A model generated the notes under the pieces. It worked only from the letters and a program-made list of their open reading frames with translations. It was not told the DNA's origin and ran no database searches. A stretch of DNA of 64,000 nucleotides from Yamagishiella unicocca (Eukaryota > Chlorophyta > Chlorophyceae > Chlamydomonadales > Volvocaceae), in NCBI GenBank assembly GCA_003116995.1, contig BDSL01000026.1:186001-250000 (forward strand), given 5' to 3'. Both the position numbers and the translations under genes were made by a program. Shown piece after piece: positions 35,993-48,024 of the stretch. How positions within the stretch are numbered: the first letter of the stretch is position 1; every line of letters begins with the position of its first letter.

Positions 35993-37791
35993 ATGGCAGC
36001 CGCATACCAGCCATATCGGACGCAGCATGATCCTTTCGACGTGGAGAAGGGCGCGGTCGTGAACGCTTTCGCGGAGCGAACCATCCGGCAGGGCTTTGTG
36101 CGAAAGGTGTTCGGTAAGTTTCGCTTCGAAGACCCATTGCTAACTTTAATCTGCTCTGTTCGAATGGGTTGTCGTAGTTATTGTTACCAGCGCGCTGACG
36201 TTTCAGCGTTGTAAATGAAACTTTGCCTGGTCCGAGGCCAATAGCAAGGGATTGAGCACCAGGCTCTGCAATTGGGTGGCTACCATACGTTTCGTACTTG
36301 TTATCCCTGGCGGAAGTTGTTCCATGGTGGCCTAGGGCCGGGCAGTTGCTGTTAGGTACCCTGTCATGTATCGGGTTGCGTTTGGTTTAGTTGTCTCCCT
36401 GTTGGCTTAGATAAACGCACCCGTGTGCGAATCTTGGAGTGACATGCATTGTTAAAGCAGGCATGCGAACTAGAAAGCCTTGTCGCGCAATGCATGCCGC
36501 TGCAACGCCAACGCCTTTCGTCGCCGACTTGATTTTCGGCGGGGCCACGGCAGCATCAGTGGGCGACCGGAGCCACATGCCCTTCGGAACGAACCTTCGC
36601 CTCCTCCTGGCGCACCCTCCTTCCCTCCACCCTCTCCGCAGCCCCATTCCCTGCCCCACCCGTCCTTCCCTCCCTCCCTGCCGCACCCCTCTTATCCACA
36701 ACAGGCCTGCTCGCCGCCCAGCTGGCCCTCACCACCCTCATCGCCGGCTCCTTCGTCTTCTCGCCCACCGTCAAGGCTTTCATGGCCACCAACCCCTGGA
36801 TCCTCATCGCCTCGCTCGTCATCTCCTTCGGCCTCGTCATCACCTTCTCCGTCTCCACCACTGCCCGCCAGAAGCACCCCCTCAACCTCATCTTGCTGTT
36901 CACCTTCACCGCCGCGGAGGGCGTCCTAGTAGGGGCCGCCAGCTCGCAGGCTCGCACTGATATGGTGGTCCTGGCCTTTGGGCTGACGGCCGGCATCACC
37001 GCCGCCATGGCGCTGTGGGCGCTGACCACCAAGCACGACATCACCATGAGCGGCTCCTTCCTTTACTCCTGCCTGCTGGGCGTCATCTTTGCCGGCATCG
37101 TGGGCTTCTTCGTGCGCACCTCGGCCTACAACATCGCTATGTCGGGCGTGGGCGCGGTGCTGTTCAGGTGTGTGGGGGTTACAATAAAAGAACCGGTAAC
37201 TCGACTGGGGAAATGTAGTGGGTGCATAGCCTTCGAACACCGGGACGACGCGTTCAGGTGGCGGGGGAAGGCGCCAGGAGGGGGCGGAGGAAGGGGCACT
37301 GCGGGTCGCCGGGCGGGAGGGGACGGACGCGCGGACATGCAGGTTGGTCACGCACAGTTGGGTTCTGGGTTTTAGGGCTTTGTAGGTCCAACCCAAACCC
37401 CCCAAAACATGCAGGTTTGGGCGGCAGCAAGCAAAGGCTTCCAACCTTCCTCGATTGGGACTTTGGAAGATGCGCCGTGTCCAGTGCCCGTAGTCGACCG
37501 CAAACAGCTCTCCTCCGTCCTGCGTTTTGAGTCCGCTCCTTGCCACCCTGCGCCCTGATCTTCTCCCCCCGCCCCCGCACCTCCCCGTCGTGTCGCCGCC
37601 CACCCCGCGGCCCTGTCGTCTGGCTCCACAGCGTCTACATCGCCTACGACGTGCAGTGCCTGCTGGGCGGCGACCACAAGTATGCCGTGTCGCCGGACGA
37701 CTACGTGTTCGGCGCCATCGCCATCTACTTGGACATCATCAACCTCTTCATGCACATCCTACGCATCCTCAACAACTCGAACCGCGACTAG
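35993..37791 (+). CDS. LIFEGUARD / Bax-inhibitor-1 family (TMBIM) membrane protein
   Basis: Multipass protein of the Bax-inhibitor-1 superfamily, which sits in ER, Golgi or other endomembranes and modulates calcium leak and cell death. Three exons: 35993-36113, 36705-37167 and 37632-37791, all in frame, 247 residues, normal for LIFEGUARD proteins. The start MAAAYQPYRT is followed by a charged cytosolic stretch ending AERTIRQGFVRKVF, then about seven hydrophobic segments beginning GLLAAQLALTTLIAGSFVF. The C-terminal part reads YIAYDVQCLLGG, DDYVFGAIAIYLDIINLFMH and ILRILNNSN, the family's conserved Asp-bearing end. Intron 2 carries a telomere-like octamer near 37368. Confidence 0.93.
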
Positions 37792-38110
37792 ACCGGACCA
37801 GACCGCGCGTTGCAAGGCGCGTCCAGACGTGGGACACTGCTGCGCTGCTCCCTGATGTCCGGATGGATGAGCCCCGCAATCCGTCCGGCTGGCGGAATGT
37901 CAACTTCCGGGAACGCATGCACCCGGGCAGCGGTTGCGACCCGGTGAAGGTGCTGAAGGAGGGAGCAGGGGCTTGTTTCTTGGTGCGCCGCAAGCACCCA
38001 CGCGGGTGGATGGGTGGTGCGCTATGGAGGGCAGCTCGCGCTCGCGAGTGGTCTTGAGGGAGGGGGAGAGGGGGGAACCCCTGGTGCGTTGCATGTGTAC
38101 CCCTGGTGCG

Positions 38111-38115
38111 TTACA
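38111..38115 (-). terminator. Candidate TGTAA signal for SF3A2
   Basis: TGTAA on the minus strand, about 0.74 kb after the SF3A2 stop. With the signal for the convergent gene at 38504 it implies overlapping 3' UTRs. Confidence 0.4.
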
Positions 38116-38503
38116 CCGGGCCTGGATGCACCCCGCAGTAGCAATAGCACGACCAGCGCTCGTGACTGGCTCGTGGTCATACCTCAAAGACGATGGTGGT
38201 GGCGGTGGCGGGAGTTGGTTCCCGGCGATTCCGCGGGTCAGGAAGACCCCCCGAAGCGTCCCTATGCTGCAAGCTCGCGCGAGCTTTGCATGCTATGGGT
38301 TTGACGCGCAGGGTAGGCGGCCCGCAACACCAGCCACCCGCCCAGAGCCCAGCATTCTACCGATAGACCGTGACCCCATGACACACTACCGATTTATGGA
38401 AGGGCTGTTGTCGCATTCGCCCAGGGTGTCGTACTAAAGGATGTACGGAAGTACCCGTTCTGGTCAACGCCCGTGCAGCCTGGCTTTGTTCCTGGAACAA
38501 CTT

Positions 38504-38508
38504 TGTAA
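38504..38508 (+). terminator. Candidate TGTAA signal for the LIFEGUARD-like gene
   Basis: TGTAA on the plus strand about 0.7 kb after the stop. It lies past the SF3A2 signal of the opposite strand. Confidence 0.4.
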
Positions 38509-38858
38509 AAGTCGGATTGTCGAATTCGGTAACCCGCAACCAAAACTCTTCCAACCAGACAGCCTGCGTCGTTGCTCCCCGGGGGAAACGCCTCCTATTC
38601 TACGCTGAACAAGGGAGGCCCTACTCGCCCGGAGATGCGCTGATGCGCCGGTGTCTGTCCCCTCCTCCTCCATGTTCGCTCCCCGCTCCCTGGCCGCGAC
38701 TCGTCTGCGCCTCCGGCGAGCTCTTGACTGATCTCCCGACAGCTAGATCCGGATCATGTGCCCGTCACGCATCCGTCCGATCGCAGCAACCGTCAAAGAG
38801 GCGCTTCCCCCCCGAGAGCTAGCGCCACAAACACCGCCAGCCTCTCCTCTCCTCGCCC

Positions 38859-41858
38859 TTAAAAAGGCGGCGGCGGGGGCGGCGGCGCCCCAAAGCCTCC
38901 TCGCCCCCCCGGTGGCGGGGGCATGAAGCCAGGCGGCGGTGGTGGCGGCGGGAGCCCGGGCGGCGGCGGTAACCCCTGCTAGTGGGCGGAAGGATGTGAA
39001 GGCATCAGCGACAGGACGTGTAGGCGAAGTTGGGGGAGGACGGACTGGGACGGGCAATCATGCAAGCAAGTTGAAAAAATCGTGTATGCAAACAAACATG
39101 CGGTCCAATGCTCCAACCAGTACCTGTACCCTGCTCGTCCGGGGTAGATAACAGCGGCGGGGGCACAGCGGCGGCGTGCTCATATGCTCGGTTGCTTACC
39201 ATGCCCATGGGCGGCGGCGGCGGCGGGCCCCCCGGCGGCGGCATCATTGGCGGCGGCGGGATGATGCCCGGCGGCGGCATGGGCGGCGGCGGAATGGACG
39301 ACGGCGGCGGCGGCAGCATCCCCGGAGGCAGCTGGCCGTGTTCTAAGAAGCGCGAAAAAGGGGGCGGGGCGGTGAATAGGCGTCGGTAATATGCGCGTGG
39401 CTCATGAGCCATCACTGAATGTGCTGTGCGACAACCCATCTCACAGAGATGCTCAGCTGCTGTCCGCCCTCCCGCCCCCTCGGTCCTCCCGCCGCCCCCT
39501 CGGCCCTCCCTCCTCCCCCTCCCCCACCCCGCTGGACCATCACCTTCACCACCCTCGGCTTGTCGGCCGTGGATTCGCGGATTCTCTTATTAATGGGCCC
39601 TCCCCCCCCCGCCTCACCTCGCGGCCGCGCGAAGTAGAACTGCAGCGAAAACACCTTGTTGTCCGGGTCCCAGTGCGTGAACATCTTGCCGTCCAGCCGG
39701 TCCACCTCGGTGTTGGGGATCTTGAACGAGATGTTCTCGTAGGGCTCCGCCGCGAAGATGAGGTACTGGAAGGACTTGTCCGCCGTCTCGATGCGCTGCT
39801 CGTAGGCCGACATGAAGCGGTGCCGCGGCTTGAAGTTCTCCTCGATCTCAGGGTACTCGATCTGAGGGGCAGCTCAGGTTTGGGGGGTGGCGAGGAAACC
39901 AGTTTGGACACGACATAGGCACGGCGGAGTGGGGGGAGGGGCGGCATGGTAGAACAGCAGCTACGGGGGGCGGGGGGGGGCGCCGGGGGGGCGGGGAAAC
40001 CGTCGGACGCGACATTGGGTTTTAGGGTTGGGGCGCGTGGAAGGCGGGCGGGACTTGGTGGGACCCGACCCCCCACGGGCGGACCAGCGGCAGGGCAGCA
40101 GGCGGCCGGGGGGTGCGCCACGGATGCAGGCAGGGAGGGAGAGGTCGGGCACCAGCTCTGGCGACCATACACGGGCAGAACGCCTCCGCCCGCCGCCAGC
40201 TTCAGACCCCGCCCCTGCCGGCACAAGGCCCACCTGGAACAACAAGGAACGCTGCTGCGAGTTGGCGTCGTACTGTTTGGTGACGCGGTAGCCCGGCCGC
40301 CCGATCTTCACTGTGGGGGCGGAGGGAGGGCGCGCGGGGGCGGGGGGGATACCGAAGAGGCCGGTTGGGCGTCAGGCCGGTAAACACGGCACCACGACCA
40401 CTGCATGCGAGTGCATGAAGTGCCCGCCAGCTGGTGGCGGCCGGGGAACACAGCCATGACCCCGGGACACCCACGCGACGGCTGTGTACAACGGCTTTGC
40501 ACCGACGATGCTGCAGCTTTGATGGTCAAACCCCTGCGGGACGAACCAGCACCAGCACCACCCCCGGCACCAGCCCCCGGCGGACGCTCTCTGTAGCTGG
40601 GCGCCGGTACCAATGCTGTGTACCGTTGCTGTGTACCGTTGCCGCTACGGCACTACCACCCCGATGGCGTCTGGCCCAGGAGGGGGTGAGCCGCGACCCC
40701 AAGAGAGGGCAGCCGCGGTGCCAGAGCGGGGGCTGAATTCCGTTGCTGGGTACCGGAGCAACCTGGGGGCAGCCGGCAGCCTGCCGCCGCCGGCGTCCAG
40801 GCGTCAGCTAGGCCGTCCAGGGAGGGTACTCCGGCAGCAGAGCTCTGGCTGGGAAGGTCGGAGGCCGCTGGACGTCCGCCCGCTGCCGGTGCCCTCGTGG
40901 CTGCCCTGCGCTGCCCCACCTCCCCGCCGGCGGTGAAGCCCCGACAGCTGCGGCGGCACCACTGGGGCTCCGTGTGGGCGGCAGCGCGGTCGCAGTGGTC
41001 CGGGATGTGGCGCTGCTGCTGCTGCCCGCTGCTACTGCTGCCCGCTGCTGCTGCTGGGCCCCAGCAGAGGCAAGCAGCACTGCGGTGCTGTACGGCGCCT
41101 GCTGCACGGCGATCACTGGACGACGGCCCCCAGACGACTGGTGCCCCCAGCGACGGGGTCGGGGGGGGGGGCCAGCGACATGGCCGCGTGTGTGTATTTT
41201 GTGCACGTGTCCGTGTCGGCCACGAGCTTTGTAGTGTATCACATCACGTTGCGGGTGCTTCCGACCCCGCCCCTCCTACGCCGGACCCCGATGTAAGTGA
41301 GGCGCTGCCCTCATACCTGTTTTCCGGATTGGCGCGCGCTTCTGTGGCGCCGGCGCCGCTGCTTTCTCCGCCGCCTCGCGCGCCGCACGCTTCGCGAGGT
41401 TCTGCTGATGGCGTTTGCCCTGCAAGCGCCAGATTTGCGTCAGAAGGGCGCGTTCGACCTGCCTGGGAGGGCGCGTCGTATCGAGGAGCGTGTGTAACAC
41501 CCACTTGCGTGTGAGCCAAATAGTTGCCCTCATTTGTGTGGAGCGTCAAGCACAGACGACACTCGTACTGTCCCAAGTGGTTGCGCATGAAGTAGGGGTC
41601 CTTGCTGAGGTCGATCGTCTCGAGCGCCAAGCGCCGCAGGCGCTCGCGGCGGTCGATCGCCTACATTTGGTTGAGACGTATTATTAGCTATATAACATGT
41701 TCCACTGCAACAGGACTCGCATTGCCCAGCGGGAAAGAGGGCAATGTGAGCCGTCAAAACAAGTCAAGCTGCCAGGCCTTGCTCACCTCATTTTGAGCCG
41801 TAGCTGGGCCACCAGATCCCGGCTTGGCACCATGCTCACGAGCAGAAATGAAAGACAT
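38859..41858 (-). CDS. SF3A2: Splicing factor 3a subunit 2 (SF3A2 / SAP62 / Prp11)
   Basis: Component of the SF3a complex of U2 snRNP, needed for branch-site recognition in the nucleus. Seven exons: 41787-41858, 41505-41660, 41317-41419, 40234-40310, 39618-39861, 39200-39342 and 38859-38975. All phases agree, giving 303 residues. The N-terminus (MSFISAREHGAKPGSGG) resembles other SF3A2 proteins. The matrin/U1-type zinc finger is YECRLCLTLH...AHTQGKRHQ, with C58, C61, H74 and H80. The core follows with VKIGRPGYRVTKQ, MSAYEQRIE, AAEPYENISFKIP and THWDPDNKVFSLQFYF. The tail is Pro/Met/Gly-rich, as usual for this subunit, and ends PPPF. Divergent from the armadillo gene, with 865 bp between starts. 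Confidence 0.96.
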
Positions 41859-42723
41859 GCTGTCCTATCGTCCAGCCCCGCCAGAGGGGGCCAGCCGCCG
41901 CTCTCCACCAAAGTTGTGCCCCTACTGTACTAAGGTTTCGTAGTAAACTGCTGTAGTATCTACAATAGACGCAAAGCAGTTGTAAAGAGAGGTTGAAAGA
42001 ACGTGCTGAGACCGGTAAGGCGTTTGAAGCTTATAAAATGTTTTCCTGATGCAGTGCCACGAAATATGTCATGGATATAAATTTTCCCGCGTATGGGAGC
42101 AAAATTGGCTAGTACGCTTCGCCAAGAAGCGTACGACACCGTAGTCACGGTCAGCTTCCTCAAGCGGCATCTTTTCCGATGCACTTCAAAAGGAAACTAG
42201 CTGCATGGATCACTGCAATGTTGCATCGGGTCTGGTTCGTCAAAAGCGCATGCTATCGGCCATCCCCCCGCGAAACGACACTCGGTGAGACGTCGGGTCG
42301 TCGCGAAGCCGTATAGTCGGACGCCCAAAGCAAGCATGCCTTCATCCACCTTGACAAATTTCGCACAAATTTATCGCCTAAAGCTTACAGACACGAAGCA
42401 AAAACACACCTTATACAGCATCGCACCTCACTCGTCCGTCGCCCGAGGCTAGCACCCTTCGCGAATTAAAGCAAGGGCGCGCAGCACGTCATTTGAGGAG
42501 ATTCTGGTGACGTGGGGTAAGCCTTGGCTTGGCGGGACGCTTGGTAATACAACCAGGCCGCAGCGGGCATCAACCATCGCCCAGGACCACGCGCGCACCT
42601 GGCGCACCCAATCTGTCCTACCACAGTCCTCCCTCGTAAAATCATTATGCACATATTATGTTACGGTAACGCGTAGGCATCGTCAGTGAGGTTGCGGGTG
42701 CGACGAGTCCAGAGCCATCCGAA
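41859..42723. promoter_or_regulatory. Divergent intergenic region of SF3A2 and the armadillo-repeat gene
   Basis: 865 bp between two start codons on opposite strands, AT-richer than the genes. No gene seen in it. Confidence 0.45.
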
Positions 42724-45700
42724 ATGGAAGCCGGAGCGACCGCTGGCTCGCCGCAAGCCAAGGTACGCAATACGCAACACAATTTTACCAGGGCTGGTAG
42801 CTTCTGGCTAGTAGTACAGCTCAGGTGTTTTAACTCGAAGCGTCACGCCGTGCAGAGGAAGGCTACGTTTGTGCACCAGCTTGGTTTGTTGCTCACAGCC
42901 CTCGATGCCCTGCCCTCCCCCCGCAGCTTGCGCTCCCATCCCTGAACCAAGCCAGCGACACCCTTGAAGCAGACAGCGGTGCCAAGTCCCCAGTCCCTGC
43001 TGCGGCAGCCGCCTGCTCCCCAACCTCCGCCGGAACCACGGCGCTCGTCACAGTCACAGACACCACCACTCGCCAACTCCGGGAGGTCCAACACCCGCTG
43101 TATTTGCCCAAGGATGACGAGCTCCAAAACCTCGTACGGCAGGCAGCATCCCTGGACCGCCACATGGCCAAGGAGGCTATGGCCAAGCTCTGGCAGATGA
43201 CGGTGCCGACTCGCCGCAACCGAGCTGCCAACCAAGCCGCATTGGTGGAGCTGGGCGGTGTGTCGATGGCTGTCGATTTCGCTGTGGCGCGGCTGGCGGG
43301 TAACGCCACTCGCGAGGATGAGGAAGAGGCCGTGTCTGCGCTGCTGGTGAGTGGCTGGTTGGGTGTGCCGTACCGGTAATGCTAGGAAACGAAAAACGCA
43401 CTTTCCTTCGCCCACGCACCCAACCCAACGCTCCCGGTACCCGACCCGAATCAGCGTTCCGCGCCCCTGGCTGCAGTTGTTGGAGAACCTGTCATGCAAC
43501 ACGCAGCTGCACTACGACATGGCGCACGACCCCAAGCTGCTCCACTTTTTGGTGACGCTGATCCGGGAGCAGCCCCTCCACGCCATCCGCGCCAACGCCG
43601 CCAAGGTACTGCCGGGCGATACAAGACCCAACCCTATCCACCGTAAATTGATGTTGCGTTTCCAATATTGCAAAAAATGCGTTTTCGTTTGCTTTCATCG
43701 CGCCGCTGTGCTCGCGCGCCCTCGACATCTTGTTTCCGGAGGGAAACAAAATGCCATTGCCTGCGTTAATGGCCGGAAACGGCAGCTGTGGATGCCGTAC
43801 AGCCGTTGAGGTACTCCTATCGTACATGACTCATACAATTTGGCGCTCTTGTCCGCAGGTACTTGTGAACATGACCTTCAGCAGCGCGCAGCTGCAACAA
43901 ATCGTGGTTGGCGCCGGCGCCCTGCCCCAAGCGCTAGAGCTGTTGCGCCACGAGGACTCGGGGCTCGTGCGCCAGGGAGCCTGGCTGCTGAGTCACCTGA
44001 CTGCAGGGCAGGGCTGCTTGGCGAGGGAGGAGCTGGGGGCGCGTGCTGACGTGCTGGCTCGGCTCAAGGTGCGTGCGTGCATGCGTGCGACGAGCGGTGG
44101 CCTGGCGAGCGACCGAGGGAGAGAGGGAGGAAGTACGCCAAGGTTGCCTGCCCCTCCTTCCACCCACGCCGCCCTCCTCCCACCTTCCCGCCCTCCCGCC
44201 TTGGTGTCCGACGACCATGCGCCAAGTATCCTGTCCCGTCGCGTAAAACGGGTTTTACAAACCCCCTACCCTCCCTGCGCCCGCTCCGACCCGGCAGCTG
44301 CTGCTGCACAGCGACGACCGCGTCATTGTTGTCCGCGTGTGCGAGGTGGTGTGCAACCTGGCGCGCGGAGACATAGGTCCGCACGCAAACCTCGTCCGCG
44401 CGGGCGTCGTGCCCGCCCTGCTGGGCCTTATCGACCCCAAGACCGACCGCCGCCAGGAGCCCGCGGTGGTGGCGCCGGCGCTGCTGGCGCTGGCGGCGCT
44501 GGCGGTGGGCGGTACGGCAATTTCTCGCAGCTTGGTTCTGGAGCCGCAGGTGGCGTCGCATCTGGCCGGGATTCTGGACTACAGGTGTGGGGTGTTGTTG
44601 GTGACCGTGCGTGGCGGCGGGGGCTCGGAGAGGGTTGGACGTGGAATCTGGTATGGTGCCGCGGACGGCGTGACCGCTACAGGGAGGGCCTGTGACGTCA
44701 CACACGTAAGGTGTCGCTTGCATGCCCCAGTTGGGGGGGAACTGATGACGCCCTCGGTCGGCAACTGCTGCGGAGCAATGCTCGTGGCCCAGCGCTACTC
44801 GCCGTCCATCAAATGTGTCTGTTGGGAAGGGGAGACCCGGACGCGTCTCCTCCTCATCCTCACGCTCACCCAGCTCCTCTTCCCCTCACCCAACCACTCC
44901 GCAGCAACCTGGTCACCCGCGACTACGACATGTCTCGCGTCATGATGGCGGCTCACGCGCTGGTGTTCGCCCTGGGCACGTTTGCGGTGCGGGACAAGGT
45001 GACGGCCAGCGCCTCGGGGACCGCCCTAGCGCTCGTGTGCTGGCCGCCCCACGTGGAGCAGCTGCTGCAGGTGGGTGCGGAGCGACGGGACGCGATGACG
45101 GCAGCGACCGCCGACGCCATCACCACCATCAACACATCAATTCATCATAAACATCCTCGTTAGCCGCTGAAACATCCTCGTTAGCCGCTGAAACATCCTC
45201 GTTAGCCGCTGAAACATCCTCGTTAGCCGCTGAAACATCCTCGTTAGCCGCTGAAACATCCTCGTTAGCCGCTGAACGCAACGCGGAAAGAGCCGCGTGT
45301 ACACGCAACGTTTGAGCTGAAAACGAGCGAGGTGTCCGGACACGGGACCCTGTTTCCTTGCTCCCACCTGAACCTCAACCGCTCCTAACTCCTAATTACC
45401 GCTAACACTCAACTCCTAACTCCCAGCCCTTAACCCAACTGCCCGCGCCCCGCCGCTGCAGGAGTCCGGCTACGTCTCATTCCCGCAGTCGCTGCATGCG
45501 CTGGGCCTGGTGCAGCCGCGCTACCACGCTGCCAGCCTGGGCAAAGACCTGGGGGGCCCACACAGCTTCGTGGCTAACGCCACTCACCAGGTGCGGTGGC
45601 CCGTGGTTGGCTTACTGCTCGGTCCTTGGGTTACTCCCTACCCGGCATTGAACAGGAACAGCAGCACACCGCATGATGTTTGCTATGACCCCCCTGTAAA

Positions 45701-46894
45701 CCTACATCGTGCCACCGGATCAATGTTGACCCACTTCGGGCCCGGAAGCCTTGCTTCGGCTCTATCAATACCTCAGTATTCTTGCTTTGCAGTCGTCCGA
45801 CCTCGCTCGCTCGCTCGCTCGCTCGCTCGCCCACGGTCGCCCACGGTCGGCCCCTCTGCCGTACAGGTCAACGTGGAGCTGCTGCCGCTGCTGAAGCACG
45901 ACAACGCGCGCATGGTGGTCAACGCCTGCGCGCGCCTCTACCAGATCGCAGTTTGCATGGTACGGCGGCGGGGGGGGGCCTGGGTTGGGGAATAGCCATG
46001 CGGCGCAGGGAGCTGCCTAAACAGTCCACCAGCCGCACACGTCTCACAGGCACACTTCAGAGCTCCCAATACCTTGTTGTGCACGTCCCCAAATTCCCCA
46101 CCGCCGCATCGCACCCACAAGGCTCCCTCCGGCCGCCCCCGAAAACACACAAATACACACGTCCGCCCTCCCGCCCCGCCCCCGCCGCTCCTCAACGCCC
46201 CCGCCGCTGCCCGCAGAGCGATAACCCCGAGGGCCGCGCAGTGCTGACCAACACTTCTCTGGTGGTGGCGCTGACTGACCTGTTGTCGTCACAACACAGC
46301 GGGGTGCTTCAGGTGGGCGGCATGGCGGGGATTCCAATAAAAGAACCGGCATGGCGGGGAGGGGAGAGCCTGGGTAGGCGCCCCGGTGGAGGACACCACG
46401 TGTTTCCCTTGCGTGTTTTCCCCTTCTCCTTAATTGCCCGGAATGCGATACACCGGTGCAACCTACCTCCAAGCCCTTCCTCCTCCGCTGCACCTCCTCG
46501 CAACCTCCCCGTCCCGCCACCGGAACCTCGGCGTAACCCACAGGCGGCGCTCTCGCTTGTGGACGCGCTGGCGGCGCTGCCCGAGGTGGTGCCGCTGTTG
46601 GTGGAGCGAGGCGCCATGGACGCAATCAACGACCTCAGCGACCGTCATCAACAGGCCTCGGCAGGAGCAGGAGTGGAGGCGGGCACGGGCAAGGCGGTTG
46701 CGCCGCGGCAGCCCATCGTCAGGTCGCCTTCAGGATCGCTGATGGAGGAGGTGGACGGCCCGGCGGCAGCCCACGGCGGCGGCGGCGGCGGCAGCGGGCG
46801 GAGCGACCCCCTGGTGGGGCTGCTGGCGGAGCGGGCGCTGGTGACGATGTTCTTGGCGCAGAGCGCCAGGGACGGGCTGGCGCACGCGGGCTGA
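42724..46894 (+). CDS. Armadillo-repeat protein
   Basis: Ten exons: 42724-42762, 42927-43346, 43477-43605, 43859-44068, 44298-44584, 44905-45070, 45462-45590, 45867-45959, 46217-46312 and 46544-46894. Every junction keeps frame, giving 639 residues. After an Ala/Ser/Thr-rich N-terminal 75 residues come repeated helical units with armadillo signatures: NQAALVELGGVSMAVDFAV, LLENLSCNTQ, RANAAKVLVNMTFSS, GALPQALELLRHEDSGLVRQ, RVCEVVCNLARGDIGPH, LVRAGVVPALLGLID and NVELLPLLKHDN. The end is Gly/Ser-rich and finishes with LLAERALVTMFLAQSARDGL. Armadillo superhelices bind partner proteins; no accessory domain identifies the partner, so the specific role is unknown. The ATG at 42724 is a short 13-codon first exon (MEAGATAGSPQAK). 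Confidence 0.85.
45150..45275 (+). repeat. 21-bp minisatellite, six units
   Basis: Six near-exact copies of a 21-bp unit beginning AACATCCTCGTTAGCCGCTG, in intron 6 of the armadillo gene. Confidence 0.97.
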
Positions 46895-48024
46895 GAGGGG
46901 AGCGCGGGCGCGGCATGGTGGGCGAGGATGCTGAGGATGCTGCGGGCGCGTGAGGCGTGAGCGCGAGGAGGCCCTTCTTGCGCGATGTTTGAGAAGAGAA
47001 AGCGACTCGACACATGTATGAGCGGGGCCGTGCGCAAAAGGACTTTTGAATCAAAACAACCTGAAGCAACCGTAGTACCGGACAAGGCGAGCAGGGATAA
47101 GATCCGCACGCTGCGCGATATCATGAGCTCGGTGATCACCGTCCACGGGGCTTGAGAGGAGACCTGCGGCGTCCTCGCCGGTCACTATGCTGCGGATTGC
47201 ATTGCTCTCGAGGCGTCTCGCAGACGAGCCCCCAAGCCACCCTGTATGTACGTATGACGATTGAGATGCCTCCATAACCCTTGAACTCAGTGCGATTTAT
47301 TTTTTTGTTGAATGCGAGGGCCGTGTCTCGGGCAGCTGTTAAATCGCGACACTGAGCGCAGAAGCCAGGCGCCATGGCGGGTGCTGGATGGGCGTGCCCC
47401 TCTTAACGTTATACCTTTGCGCGCGCATATTCGACAAGTAGGGGCGCTTCGGTTGCAAGAAAAGTGTTACTTATCTCTTGCAGCCTTGTACCGTGTGTGG
47501 ACCAGCGACTCGGCTGACAGCGACTTGAAATGTTCTTGTCACCGTTTCTTGTACTTGTGTATCACGTACGGACAAGGAGCATTCAACATATAATTTACTG
47601 TAACCACCTTTGACAGTCGGAGTGCATATCTGGGCTTCGGCCTGCCGTGGCGAGCCGAAACCTGCCGAACCGTCCCAGGGGTCTGCACAGCATCCACAGG
47701 TTGCGACCACACAGCTTGACTCCCAAGCAGTTTCTAGGCGTGCTTTTATATGACATGTTACTAATTTTGGGAGTCCCAAAGGCTGAACCTTCTTGCACCT
47801 GCCGTTCGGCCCTGGCCTCGCCGGCCAATGCTATTTAACTCTTGCCCAACGCAGCAGACCCCACTATAACTTACATAACAAAATATATACATATTCATAG
47901 GTATTGTAAATAACCGTACTATCAACCTTGGCCGTGCTTCTCACGTGCGCTTGCCTCACTCAATCGTGCGTCGACTTTCACGCGCGACACCATCTCGTCA
48001 ATTGCCAGCGTGACAGCAGCCAAT
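46895..48024. other. 3' flank of the armadillo gene and upstream region of the ABC-F gene
   Basis: 1.1 kb without a supported gene. The last 150 bp before the ABC-F start are AT-rich (for example near 47880). Confidence 0.55.
47599..47603 (+). terminator. Candidate TGTAA signal for the armadillo gene
   Basis: TGTAA about 0.7 kb after the stop codon, in AT-rich sequence. Confidence 0.45.
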
